Source: Pseudonocardia alaniniphila
Lineage (GTDB): Bacteria; Actinomycetota; Actinomycetes; Mycobacteriales; Pseudonocardiaceae
Assembly: GCF_022524485.1 (NCBI RefSeq)
Contig: NZ_JAKXMK010000019.1
Location: 124,001-188,000 of the forward strand
Direction: 5' to 3'
Length of the DNA stretch: 64,000 nucleotides
A program made the position numbers and the translations under genes. The notes under the pieces are model-generated. The model did no database searches and was not told the origin of the DNA. It saw nothing but the letters and a program-made list of their open reading frames with translations. Shown piece after piece: positions 9,422 through 17,001 of this stretch (its first letter is position 1; each line of letters opens with the position of its first letter).

Positions 9422-11542
9422 ATGGCCGTCAGAGCAGAAGCCGGGCAGCGGACGGGGAACCGATCTCAGGTTCCGACCGCCGGCGACCCGTCCCGAGTGC
9501 GCAACGTGGTCCTCGTGGGGCCGTCGGGCTCGGGGAAGACGACGCTGGTGGAGGCGCTGCTCGCGCATACAGCAGCGATTCCCCGGGCCGGGGCGGTGGT
9601 CGAGGGCACCACCGTCTGCGACCACGACCCGGCTGCCGTCCGGCAGCAACGGTCGGTCGCGCTGTCCGTCGCCCCCCTGCTCCACGAGAACACGAAGATC
9701 AATCTCATCGACACCCCCGGCTACGGGGACTTCGTCGGTGAGCTCCGCGCCGGTCTACGCGCCGCGGACGCCGCGCTGTTCGTCGTGCCGGCGAACGAGG
9801 GGCGCGAGGGTCAGATCGATCCCGCCACCATCGCGCAGTGGGAGGAGTGTGCCGCGGTCGGCATGCCACGCGCCGTTGTGGTGGCGCGCTGTGACCACGC
9901 GCGCGCCGACCTCGAGGCCACGATCGCCGCCTGCCAGGACGCGTTCGGCAGCGGTGTTGCGCCGCTCTATCTCCCCATCCGCGAGGGCGACCGGCTCGCG
10001 GGCCTCTACGGCCTGCTCACCCAGTCGCCTGCCGGGCAGGCACCACCCGGCGCGGACGACGCCCGCAGCGAACTGGTCGAGGGCATCATCGAGCAGTCCG
10101 AGGACGAGACGCTCATGGAGCGTTACCTCGGCGGCGAGGACCTGGACGTCTCCACGCTCATCGACGACCTCGAGACGGCCGTCGCCCAGGGGGCCTTCCA
10201 CCCCGTGATCCCCGTCTGCGCGAGCAGCGGGATCGGGCTCGACGCGCTGCTGGAGGTGCTCGTCGGTGGGTTCCCCTCACCGCTGGAGCGCGCGCTCCCG
10301 CCCGTCACCGGCGTCGACGGGACCCCCCATCCGCCGCTCACGGCCGACCCGGAGGGCCCGCTCGCCGCCGAGGTCGTGCGCACGTCGGCCGATGCCTACG
10401 TCGGGCGCGTGTCCGTGGTGCGGGTGTTCTCCGGGACGCTGCGTCCCGAGTCGACCGTGCACATCAGCGGGCACCACGTGGTCATCCCTGCCCAGCGCAA
10501 CGGCGAGCCGGACGGCTCCGAGCACGACGGCCACGACGCCGACGAGCGTCTCGCCCACATCTACGCCCCGCTCGGCGCCACACTGCGCGAGATCGACGCC
10601 TGCGTCGCCGGTGACATCTGTGCCCTCACGAAGCTCGGCACCGCCGAGACCGGCGACACCGTCTCGGCCAGCGAGCACCCGCTGCTGCTCTCCTGCTGGG
10701 ACCTCCCCCGGCCGTTGCTGCCCGTCGCGGTGGCCACCCGCACGCGGGGAGACGAGGACGCGCTGGTCAAGACCCTGGGGAAGATCGTCGCGGCCGACCC
10801 GACGCTGCGGCTGGAACGCAACCAGGAGACGCACCAGACAGTGCTGTGGTGCATGGGTGAGGCCCACGCCGACGTCGTGCTGTCGCGGCTGCGCGCCGGC
10901 GGCGCCGAGGTCGACACGGAACCGGTGCGCATCCCGCTGCGCGCTGCCCTCGCCAGGCCGGCGCGGGTCACCGGACGCCACGTCAAGCAGTCCGGCGGGC
11001 ACGGCCAGTACGCCGTGTGCCACATCGAGTTCGAGCCGCTGCCACGCGGGTCGGGCATCGACTTCGTCGTCAAGATCTTCGGTGGATCGGTACCCACCCA
11101 GTTCATCCCGAGCGTGGAGAAGGGGGTGCGCGCCCAGGCCGCGCGCGGGCTGACCGACGACCATCATCCGGTGGTCGACTTCCGTGCCACGCTCGTGGAC
11201 GGCAAGGCGCACAGCGTCGACTCCTCGGACGCCGCATTCCAGACGGCAGGCGCGCTCGCCCTGCGGGAGGCGGCCGAGGCGTGCGGCGTGCAGATCCTCG
11301 AGCCGTACGACGAGGTCACGGTGCGCGTTCCCGACGAGCACCTCGGGTCCGTGCTCGGGGACCTGTCCGGCCGGCGCGGGCGGGTACTCGGCACCGACGT
11401 CGCCGGACCGGGGCGCTCGCTGGTGCGCGCCGAGGTGCCGTGCACCGAACTGCGTCGCTATGCCGTGGACCTGCGCGCGATGACCAGCGGCGCGGCGACG
11501 TTCTCGCGCGAGTTCGCCCGCTACGACGTGGCACCGACCTGA
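9422..11542 (+). CDS. Elongation factor G-like GTPase (EF-G2/FusA2-like)
   Basis: 706 residues from ATG at 9422, preceded by GGAGG about ten bases upstream; a longer form from 9344 is open but adds a poorly coding stretch. It has the P-loop GPSGSGKTT (residues 33-41), the G3 motif DTPGYGDF, and EF-G domains II-V (RGDEDALVKTLGKI..., GGHGQYAVCHIEFEP, MTSGAATFSREFARYD at the end). The usual G4 motif NKxD is replaced by VARCD, so nucleotide specificity may differ from EF-G. This matches the second EF-G of actinobacteria (FusA2 in mycobacteria), whose role is not settled. It stands alone, divergent from the malic enzyme gene. Confidence 0.88.
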   Translation: MAVRAEAGQRTGNRSQVPTAGDPSRVRNVVLVGPSGSGKTTLVEALLAHTAAIPRAGAVVEGTTVCDHDPAAVRQQRSVALSVAPLLHENTKINLIDTPGYGDFVGELRAGLRAADAALFVVPANEGREGQIDPATIAQWEECAAVGMPRAVVVARCDHARADLEATIAACQDAFGSGVAPLYLPIREGDRLAGLYGLLTQSPAGQAPPGADDARSELVEGIIEQSEDETLMERYLGGEDLDVSTLIDDLETAVAQGAFHPVIPVCASSGIGLDALLEVLVGGFPSPLERALPPVTGVDGTPHPPLTADPEGPLAAEVVRTSADAYVGRVSVVRVFSGTLRPESTVHISGHHVVIPAQRNGEPDGSEHDGHDADERLAHIYAPLGATLREIDACVAGDICALTKLGTAETGDTVSASEHPLLLSCWDLPRPLLPVAVATRTRGDEDALVKTLGKIVAADPTLRLERNQETHQTVLWCMGEAHADVVLSRLRAGGAEVDTEPVRIPLRAALARPARVTGRHVKQSGGHGQYAVCHIEFEPLPRGSGIDFVVKIFGGSVPTQFIPSVEKGVRAQAARGLTDDHHPVVDFRATLVDGKAHSVDSSDAAFQTAGALALREAAEACGVQILEPYDEVTVRVPDEHLGSVLGDLSGRRGRVLGTDVAGPGRSLVRAEVPCTELRRYAVDLRAMTSGAATFSREFARYDVAPT

Positions 11543-11576
11543 CGGGCCGGACGCACCGCCTGCACGCGGACGCCCG

Positions 11577-11885
11577 TCAGGGCACGCCGAGGTAGCGCAG
11601 CCCGGCGGTCGTGGCCGCCGCCAGCACGACGACCAGCACGAACGGCACCTTCCGCCAGGCGGCGAGCGCGCCGACGGCCACACCCGCCGGCCGGGCCCAA
11701 CCGGCGAACCCGGAACCGTCGGTGAGTGCCGCGGTGGCCACGAGCGCGACCAGCAGGGCGGTGGCACCGAGGTCGACGTAGCGTTCCACCCGACCGGGCA
11801 GGCGCACGCGGTCACGCAGGACGACACCGGTCAGCCGCAGCAGGTAGGTGCCGCCCGCGAGGGTCAGCACGGCGGGCCAGTTCAC
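11577..11885 (-). CDS. azlD: AzlD-family branched-chain amino acid export subunit
   Basis: 102 residues with three to four hydrophobic segments; the opening WPAVLTLAGGTYLLRLTG and the WRKVPFVLVVVLAA segment fit AzlD (DUF/PF05437). AzlD works with AzlC as a two-part membrane exporter of branched-chain amino acids or analogues. The GTG start overlaps the azlC stop by 4 bases (GTGA), so the pair is translationally coupled. Confidence 0.87.
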   Translation of the reverse strand: MNWPAVLTLAGGTYLLRLTGVVLRDRVRLPGRVERYVDLGATALLVALVATAALTDGSGFAGWARPAGVAVGALAAWRKVPFVLVVVLAAATTAGLRYLGVP

Positions 11886-12562
11886 GCGTCGCTCCTCGCC
11901 GGGACCCGCGCGGCGAGGAGACCGGCCAGGCCCACCAGCACCGGCAGTCCGGCGGGCAACCAGGGCGTGGCCATGAGTGCCGCTGCCGCTGCCAGGAGCC
12001 CGACCCTGCGGGCGTCGGCCCGACGCAGCGAGGGCAGCAGGAGCGCCAGCAGAGCGGCCGGGAACGCCGCGTCCACCCCGAACGCGTCGGGATCCGGCAC
12101 GGCCGAGCCCGCCAGCATCCCCGCCACCGTCCCCAGGTTCCACGCGACGAACAGCAGGGCCCCGCAGAGCCAGTACGCGGTGCGCGACCGCGCGCCGCCG
12201 CCCCGGGCCTGCGAGAACGCCACGCTCTCGTCGACCATCAAGTGCGTGCCGAGCAGCCGAGCGGGCCAGCGCTCGGCGATGTTGCCGCCCACGGCCAGCC
12301 CGAACGGCACATGCCGTGCGTTGAGCAGCAGACCGGCAGCCACCGCCGCCATCGCACCGCCCCCCGCCGCGACCACGGCGACCGCGAGGAACTGCGCGCC
12401 GCCTGCGAACACCAGCAACGAGAGCGCCACCGTGAGCGCCATCGGCACCTGCGCGGTTGCGGCCAGGGCACCGAACGAGGCGCCGACCAGTGCGCTCGCC
12501 GCGGCGAGCGCCACCGCGTCCCGCAGGTCCTCCCGGTCTACTGTTCGGCTGAGTGAACGCAT
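11882..12562 (-). CDS. azlC: AzlC-family branched-chain amino acid transporter
   Basis: 226 residues with multiple transmembrane segments. Family signatures visible are ALVGASFGALA near the N-terminus, LLVFAGGAQFLAVAV, and LLLNARHVPFGLAVGGN followed by LLGTHLMVDESVAFS. With AzlD it forms an export system first known for azaleucine resistance. It is divergent from an XRE-cupin regulator 54 bases away, and dyads with TGTTCG half-sites span its start codon and the gap, which suggests control by that regulator. Confidence 0.9.
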   Translation of the reverse strand: MRSLSRTVDREDLRDAVALAAASALVGASFGALAATAQVPMALTVALSLLVFAGGAQFLAVAVVAAGGGAMAAVAAGLLLNARHVPFGLAVGGNIAERWPARLLGTHLMVDESVAFSQARGGGARSRTAYWLCGALLFVAWNLGTVAGMLAGSAVPDPDAFGVDAAFPAALLALLLPSLRRADARRVGLLAAAAALMATPWLPAGLPVLVGLAGLLAARVPARSDA

Positions 12563-12607
12563 GTCCCATAGAGTGAACGCCAGGTAATCTGTTCGTCAAG
12601 CCGAACA
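12542..12607. promoter_or_regulatory. Pair of TGTTCG/CGAACA dyads between azlC and the XRE gene
   Basis: A perfect dyad TGTTCG-N6-CGAACA lies at 12590-12607, just before the XRE start codon. A partial copy, TGTTCG-N6-TGAACG, lies at 12542-12559 within the first codons of azlC, and the decamer GAGTGAACGC occurs twice (12551 and 12571). The equal spacing suggests two operators for the XRE-cupin protein controlling both divergent genes. Confidence 0.55.
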
Positions 12608-12616
12608 AGGAGTCCG

Positions 12617-13171
12617 ATGGATCGAACGGCGCCGTTGGCGACCATCGCCGCCGCGCTCCGCAGGGAGCGCGAGCGCCACGGCATCTCCCTCACCGAGCTC
12701 GCCCGGCGCGCCGGCGTGGCCAAGTCGACGCTCTCCCAGCTCGAGTCCGGTGCGGGCAACCCGAGCGTCGAGACCCTGTGGGCACTCGCCGTGGTGCTCG
12801 AGGTGCCGTTCTCCCGCCTGGTGGAGCCGCCGGTCTCCCCCGTGCAGGTGGTGCGGGCGGGCGAAGGCGTGGCGATCCCGTCGGAGCACGCCCGGTTCAC
12901 CGGCACGCTGCTCGCGGCCTGCCCGCCAGGGGCCCGCCGCGACCTGCACGTCATCGCCGCCGAACCCGGCCCGACTCGCGCCGCGCACGCCCACATCCCC
13001 GGCACGGTCGAGCACATGATCGTCACATCGGGACGGTGGCGTGCGGGCCCGGCCGACGACGAGGTCGATCTCGGCCCCGGCGACTACCTTCGCTTCCCCG
13101 GCGACCGGCCACACACCTACGAAGCCGTCGAACCCGGCTCGGTCGCGGTGCTGGTGATGGAGTACGTGTAG
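12617..13171 (+). CDS. XRE-family regulator with cupin domain
   Basis: 184 residues. Residues 10-64 form a helix-turn-helix of the Cro/CI type (ALRRERERHGISLTELARRAGVAKSTLSQLESG), and residues 100-184 form a cupin (HAHIPGTVEHMIVTSGRW ... DLGPGDYLRFPGDRPHTYEA). Proteins with this layout often act as ligand-responsive repressors of transport or catabolic genes. It is divergent from azlCD, so it is the likely regulator of that exporter. The ATG at 12617 follows AAGGAG at good distance. Confidence 0.92.
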   Translation: MDRTAPLATIAAALRRERERHGISLTELARRAGVAKSTLSQLESGAGNPSVETLWALAVVLEVPFSRLVEPPVSPVQVVRAGEGVAIPSEHARFTGTLLAACPPGARRDLHVIAAEPGPTRAAHAHIPGTVEHMIVTSGRWRAGPADDEVDLGPGDYLRFPGDRPHTYEAVEPGSVAVLVMEYV

Positions 13172-13214
13172 CCCCCCACCAGCACCGCGACCGGGTCCGG
13201 GTCCAGGGTCGTGA

Positions 13215-15242
13215 TCAGCCCCCGGGAACTGCGGCCGGGGCACTTCCGGGCGGGTTCGCGTCCGGGCCACCCTCGGCGAGCCGCCGCCCGAGCGGCCAGG
13301 CCTCCCGCAGACGAATATCGGACTGAGCCCGCGTCGAACTGGTCACTCGGGCCACCAGGCCTCCGGGAGGCGGAGTCACGGGCCTGACCTGATCCAGGTT
13401 CCGCTGCCCGAGCGTGTGCCTGAGGTCGGTGACGAGGCCACTCACCAGCTCACCGAGGGGCAGCGAGTACTGCTTGACCCAGTCGACGTGCATGTAGGAC
13501 TCCTGCACGGGTCCGGAACCGCTGTTCGGGAACCAGTCGAGCTGGACGCACAGATGCATGGGACCCGGAGGCAGGATGCTCACGTCCGTGGTGCGGTACC
13601 ACTCCCTGCCGTCGACGAAGGCGGCGACGTGTGTGGGCGTCCACTCGACCGCCCAGTTGTGCCACTGCGTCGCGTCGATCCGCACCTGGCCGTGCACCTG
13701 GTTGTTGTTCGGCCCGTAGTGCAGGAAGAAGTCGGTGGTCTGGCGGGTCTCGTCCATCATCTCCATGAAGTCGATCTCCCCGCCCACCGGGAAGTTCTCG
13801 GCGTCGGGCCAGAGCAGCATCAGCGCGTTGTACGTCTCGTCGGACGCGGGCGCCCGCACCCTGCCCTCCCAGCGGCCGTACATCTGGCCCGGGTTCCACG
13901 CCATGCCCTCGGTGTTGCCCTGAGAGTCACCGGTGATGGTCATCACCCCGTTCTGGACGCTCACCGCATCGGGCGTGCGCCGGCCGTTGCCACCGTGACC
14001 CGGTCCGTCGTAGAGATCCCAGTCGGGGCCGAGGCCTGAGGTGAACTCGTCCACCCGGTTGGGCGTGCCCCACCCGAAGCGGTCGGCCGCGGTGGTGCCG
14101 TTACCTCCAGGGGGGCAGTTGGGCGGGGTCGTCGGCGGGGTCGTGGGCGGCGTCGTCGGTGGGGTCGTGGGCGGAAGCGTCGGCGGGGTTGTCGGCGGGG
14201 TCGTGGGGGGAAGCGTCGGCGGGGTTGTCGGCGGGGTCGTGGGGGGAAGCGTCGGCGGAGTCGTCGGCGGAAGCGTGGGCGGCGTCGTCGGCGGGACGAC
14301 CGGGGGGAACAGCGGTGTCAGCACGATCGGCACCGGGAACGGGATCGGCACCGGGAACGGCATCGGGAACGGCACGGGGTACGGCACGGGCACCACCACC
14401 GCCCCACCGGGCGAGGTCGGGGGCGGCACGACGGTCGGCGGCGGAAACGTCGGGAACACCGGCGGAAGCGTCGGCGGTGTCGGGAACACCGGGGGAAGCG
14501 TCGGCGGAGTCGGCAGCACCGGCGGCAGAGTGGGCGGCGTCGGCAGGACGGTCGGCTGGGCGACCGGGATCTGCGGCTTCGGCTGGGCGACGGGAGCCTG
14601 CGGCTTGGGCAGCGGGACCGGCTGATCCAGCGGCTTGGGCAACGGCACCGGCGGCGCCTCGGGCTTCGCCGCACCGACGCCCGGAGCGTCGGGCTTCGCC
14701 AGCCCGACTACGGGAGGCGCCGGCTTCCCCGCCTCGGAGCCGGGCACGCCGGGCTTCGGCGGCTCGGGCGCGCCCTCCTTGATCGCGCCCACCTGCCCCT
14801 TGCCGGAGGTGTCGGCCAGTCCCTTGCCGGGCGCGTCCACCAGGCCCTTGCCCGACGCATCCGCGAGCGTCTTGCCGGAGGAGTCCGCAAGCCCCTTGCC
14901 TGAGGCGTCGACCAGCCCCTTGCCCGACGTGTCGGTCAGTCCCTTGCCCGACGTGTCGGTCAGTCCCTTGCCGGACGTATCGACGAGTCCCTTGCCGGAC
15001 GTGTCGGTCAGTCCCTTCCCCGACGTGTCCACCAGGCCCTTGCCCGACGGATCCGACAGCCCCTTGCCCGGGGACTCAGGCGTGCCCTTGCCCGGGGGCT
15101 GGGTCGGCGGAAGCGTCGGAGTGGTGGTCGGTGGCGTCGTCGGCACACAGGTCGGCGGCGGCGTCGGCTGCGCAATCGCCGCCAGCGATCCGGTGAGCAT
15201 CGTGGTGACGACGATGCCCACAACGGTCGCATATCGCCTCAT
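13215..15242 (-). CDS. Secreted glycoside hydrolase family 16 protein with octapeptide and Thr/Pro repeats
   Basis: 675 residues. Residues 1-25 are a signal peptide (hydrophobic core VVGIVVTTMLTGSLAAIA). Residues 51-153 hold about 12 copies of an octapeptide GKGL(V/T/A)D(T/A)S. Residues 154-380 are rich in Pro: PKP-type spacing, three PPTLPPV(L/F)PT units, an alternating PVP/PFP stretch and a long PPTTPPTLP block. The GH16 catalytic domain is at about 385-592 with the active-site motif EIDFME (E489 nucleophile, D491, E494). Family members cut beta-1,3 or beta-1,3-1,4 glucans, agar, carrageenan or related polymers; the closest specificity is not clear. The tail of 80 residues after the domain is of unknown role. 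It is convergent with the XRE gene. Confidence 0.9.
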   Translation of the reverse strand: MRRYATVVGIVVTTMLTGSLAAIAQPTPPPTCVPTTPPTTTPTLPPTQPPGKGTPESPGKGLSDPSGKGLVDTSGKGLTDTSGKGLVDTSGKGLTDTSGKGLTDTSGKGLVDASGKGLADSSGKTLADASGKGLVDAPGKGLADTSGKGQVGAIKEGAPEPPKPGVPGSEAGKPAPPVVGLAKPDAPGVGAAKPEAPPVPLPKPLDQPVPLPKPQAPVAQPKPQIPVAQPTVLPTPPTLPPVLPTPPTLPPVFPTPPTLPPVFPTFPPPTVVPPPTSPGGAVVVPVPYPVPFPMPFPVPIPFPVPIVLTPLFPPVVPPTTPPTLPPTTPPTLPPTTPPTTPPTLPPTTPPTTPPTLPPTTPPTTPPTTPPTTPPNCPPGGNGTTAADRFGWGTPNRVDEFTSGLGPDWDLYDGPGHGGNGRRTPDAVSVQNGVMTITGDSQGNTEGMAWNPGQMYGRWEGRVRAPASDETYNALMLLWPDAENFPVGGEIDFMEMMDETRQTTDFFLHYGPNNNQVHGQVRIDATQWHNWAVEWTPTHVAAFVDGREWYRTTDVSILPPGPMHLCVQLDWFPNSGSGPVQESYMHVDWVKQYSLPLGELVSGLVTDLRHTLGQRNLDQVRPVTPPPGGLVARVTSSTRAQSDIRLREAWPLGRRLAEGGPDANPPGSAPAAVPGG
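14112..14294 (-). repeat. Thr/Pro coding repeat PPTTPPTLP
   Basis: Low-complexity DNA coding for repeated TTPP and TLPP units (residues 317-377 of the GH16 protein). It is likely an extended or O-glycosylated linker just before the catalytic domain. Confidence 0.85.
14784..15092 (-). repeat. 24-bp tandem repeat coding GKGLVDTS octapeptides
   Basis: About 12 consecutive 24-bp units in the 5' part of the GH16 gene. The Gly-Lys-Gly core is nearly invariant, while the fifth to eighth positions vary among LVDT, LTDT, LADS and LADA. Confidence 0.9.
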
Positions 15243-15386
15243 CTACCTCGCCTGCCCCTCGTGTCCCTCAAGTCACAGATCGGACATGAGGCACACTAGG
15301 CGCGGACGATTACTCGGGAACGCTGGTTCACCAGACCGTGTGGGTGTTCCCACCACTTCGGGGCGCCGTTTTCGGCACAGAACGTC

Positions 15387-15432
15387 GTCGCCGCCGTGTC
15401 CCGGTTACGGTGACCGGTGACACGGCGGCGAC
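15387..15432. terminator. Large hairpin 3' of pdxS
   Basis: Perfect 14-bp arms (15387-15400 and 15419-15432) enclose a further CCGGT/ACCGG stem. It lies between the pdxS stop and the GH16 start on the minus strand, so it probably ends the thrS-pdxS transcript. There is no T-tract, as is common in GC-rich actinomycetes. Confidence 0.55.
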
Positions 15433-15454
15433 AAACGGAGCAGTGTGCACTTCT

Positions 15455-15471
15455 GGGTGGCAGTGCCACCC
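15455..15471. promoter_or_regulatory. 17-bp palindrome GGGTGGCA-G-TGCCACCC
   Basis: A perfect inverted repeat with one central base lies 17 bases beyond the pdxS stop codon. It could be part of the terminator region or an operator for the GH16 gene. Confidence 0.35.
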
Positions 15472-15487
15472 CCGAGGTGTGACGGGG

Positions 15488-16402
15488 CTACCAGCCCCGC
15501 GAGGCGTACCGCTGTTCTGCGGGCAGTTCGGCTACGTTGATGCCGACCATGGCCTCACCGAGACCCCGCGAGACCTTCGCGATCACGTCGGGGTCGTCGA
15601 AGAACGTGGTGGCCTTGACGATGGCCGTGGCCCGCTGCGCGGGGTCGCCGGACTTGAAGATGCCCGAGCCCACGAACACGCCCTCGGCGCCGAGCTGACG
15701 CATCATCGCGGCGTCGGCAGGAGTGGCGATGCCGCCCGCGGTGAAGAGCACCACCGGGAGCTTGCCCGCGCGGGCCACCTCGGTGACCAGTTCGATCGGG
15801 GCCCGCAGCTCCTTGGCGGCGTCGTAGAGCTCGGCCTCGTCGAGGCCTGCGAGCCGGCGGATCTCGCCTCGGATCGAGCGCATGTGCCGGGTGGCCTCGA
15901 CGACGTTGCCCGTGCCCGCCTCGCCCTTCGAGCGGATCATCGCGGCGCCCTCGGAGATGCGCCGGAGCGCCTCACCGAGGTTGGTGGCGCCGCAGACGAA
16001 AGGCACGGTGAACGCCCACTTGTCGATGTGGTGGGCCTCGTCGGCCGGGGTGAGCACCTCGGACTCGTCGACGTAGTCGACCCCGAGCGACTGCAGCACC
16101 TGGGCCTCGACGAAGTGGCCGATGCGGGCCTTGGCCATCACCGGGATGGAGACGGCGTCGATGATGCCCTGGATCATGTCGGGGTCGCTCATGCGGGCCA
16201 CGCCACCCTGGGCGCGGATGTCGGCCGGCACGCGCTCGAGCGCCATGACGGCGACGGCTCCCGCGTCCTCGGCGATCTTGGCCTGGTCGGCGTCGACCAC
16301 GTCCATGATCACGCCGCCCTTGAGCATCTCCGCCATCCCGCGCTTGACGCGTGCGGTGCCCAGCGCTGGGCCGGTGGTGGTCTCGGACGTTTCGGACGAC
16401 AC
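15488..16402 (-). CDS. pdxS: Pyridoxal 5'-phosphate synthase lyase subunit
   Basis: 304 residues, the usual length. It makes PLP from ribose 5-phosphate, glyceraldehyde 3-phosphate and ammonia supplied by PdxT. Signatures are GTARVKRGMAEMLKGGVIMDVV, ALERVPADIRAQGGVARMSDP, the Schiff-base Lys in IPVMAKARIGHFVEA and FVGSGIFKSGDP with the second active-site Lys in VEGIAT-type strands replaced here by LFTAGGIATPAD. It starts at a GTG 5 bases after the stop of the LemA-like gene and is the last gene of the thrS-pgsA-pimA run. PdxT, normally adjacent, lies 10 kb away on the same strand. Confidence 0.97.
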   Translation of the reverse strand: MSSETSETTTGPALGTARVKRGMAEMLKGGVIMDVVDADQAKIAEDAGAVAVMALERVPADIRAQGGVARMSDPDMIQGIIDAVSIPVMAKARIGHFVEAQVLQSLGVDYVDESEVLTPADEAHHIDKWAFTVPFVCGATNLGEALRRISEGAAMIRSKGEAGTGNVVEATRHMRSIRGEIRRLAGLDEAELYDAAKELRAPIELVTEVARAGKLPVVLFTAGGIATPADAAMMRQLGAEGVFVGSGIFKSGDPAQRATAIVKATTFFDDPDVIAKVSRGLGEAMVGINVAELPAEQRYASRGW

Positions 16403-16407
16403 GGCGT

Positions 16408-17001
16408 CTACCCCTCAGTTCTACGATCTGCGGACACCCGATCGTACGTCAGTGCAACGATCGGTAAGCCGGGCCCGGCAGGCGGCGCGGTGGTCGTCAC
16501 GCCGGTCTCGGGGTCGGCGATCTCGAAGTAGGCCGGCAGCGGTGCGGTGCCCGCGAGATGCAGCCAGCGCACCAGCCTTCGGGACCGTAGACCGAGGGTG
16601 TCACGCACGGCGTCGTTGTGCACGCGGCGGGCCAGGATGAGCAGCTGCTCGGCGTCGATGAGCTCCGCGAGCAACGCCGGCGGTAGCACCGACCGGTCGA
16701 GCGTCCCGAGCGCACGCCCGAGCACGTTCTCGGCCGCCTCCCTGTCGCCTGCGCAGGCGCGGGCGGAGTGCGCGGCCGCGACGGCGGCTCGCAACCCGTC
16801 CGCACCGTCACCCTCCGCGACCTCAGCCGCGGACAGCGCCGCAGCGGCGCGCCGATCGAGCGCGGCCTCGAGCCCCGCGCGCGCGGCGTCGGTGCGGACG
16901 TGCAGGCGGTCCAGTCTGCGCACCCGCGCGAAGCACAGCACGGTGGCCCAGACCAGCACGAGGCCGACGGCGACGACCAGCATCCACAGCTCAGGGGTCA
17001 C
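16408..17001 (-). CDS. LemA-like membrane-anchored protein
   Basis: 197 residues, starting with one hydrophobic helix (LWMLVVAVGLVLVWATVLCF). The following region has LemA-like features: RLDRLHVRTDAARAGLEAALDRRAAAA resembles the LemA segment with paired helices, and ARRVHNDAVRDT resembles its ARQxYNDAVRDYN motif; the rest is variable. The GTG start overlaps the pimA stop (GTGA) and its stop is 5 bases before pdxS, so it is firmly part of the PI-mannoside operon. A conserved membrane protein occupies this slot in other actinobacteria; its function is unknown to me. The LemA link is by eye only. Confidence 0.6.
   Translation of the reverse strand: MTPELWMLVVAVGLVLVWATVLCFARVRRLDRLHVRTDAARAGLEAALDRRAAAALSAAEVAEGDGADGLRAAVAAAHSARACAGDREAAENVLGRALGTLDRSVLPPALLAELIDAEQLLILARRVHNDAVRDTLGLRSRRLVRWLHLAGTAPLPAYFEIADPETGVTTTAPPAGPGLPIVALTYDRVSADRRTEG

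Noticed and set aside
14784..15092. 24-bp array as a CRISPR
   Set aside because: The units are contiguous without spacers and lie in frame in a secreted protein gene.
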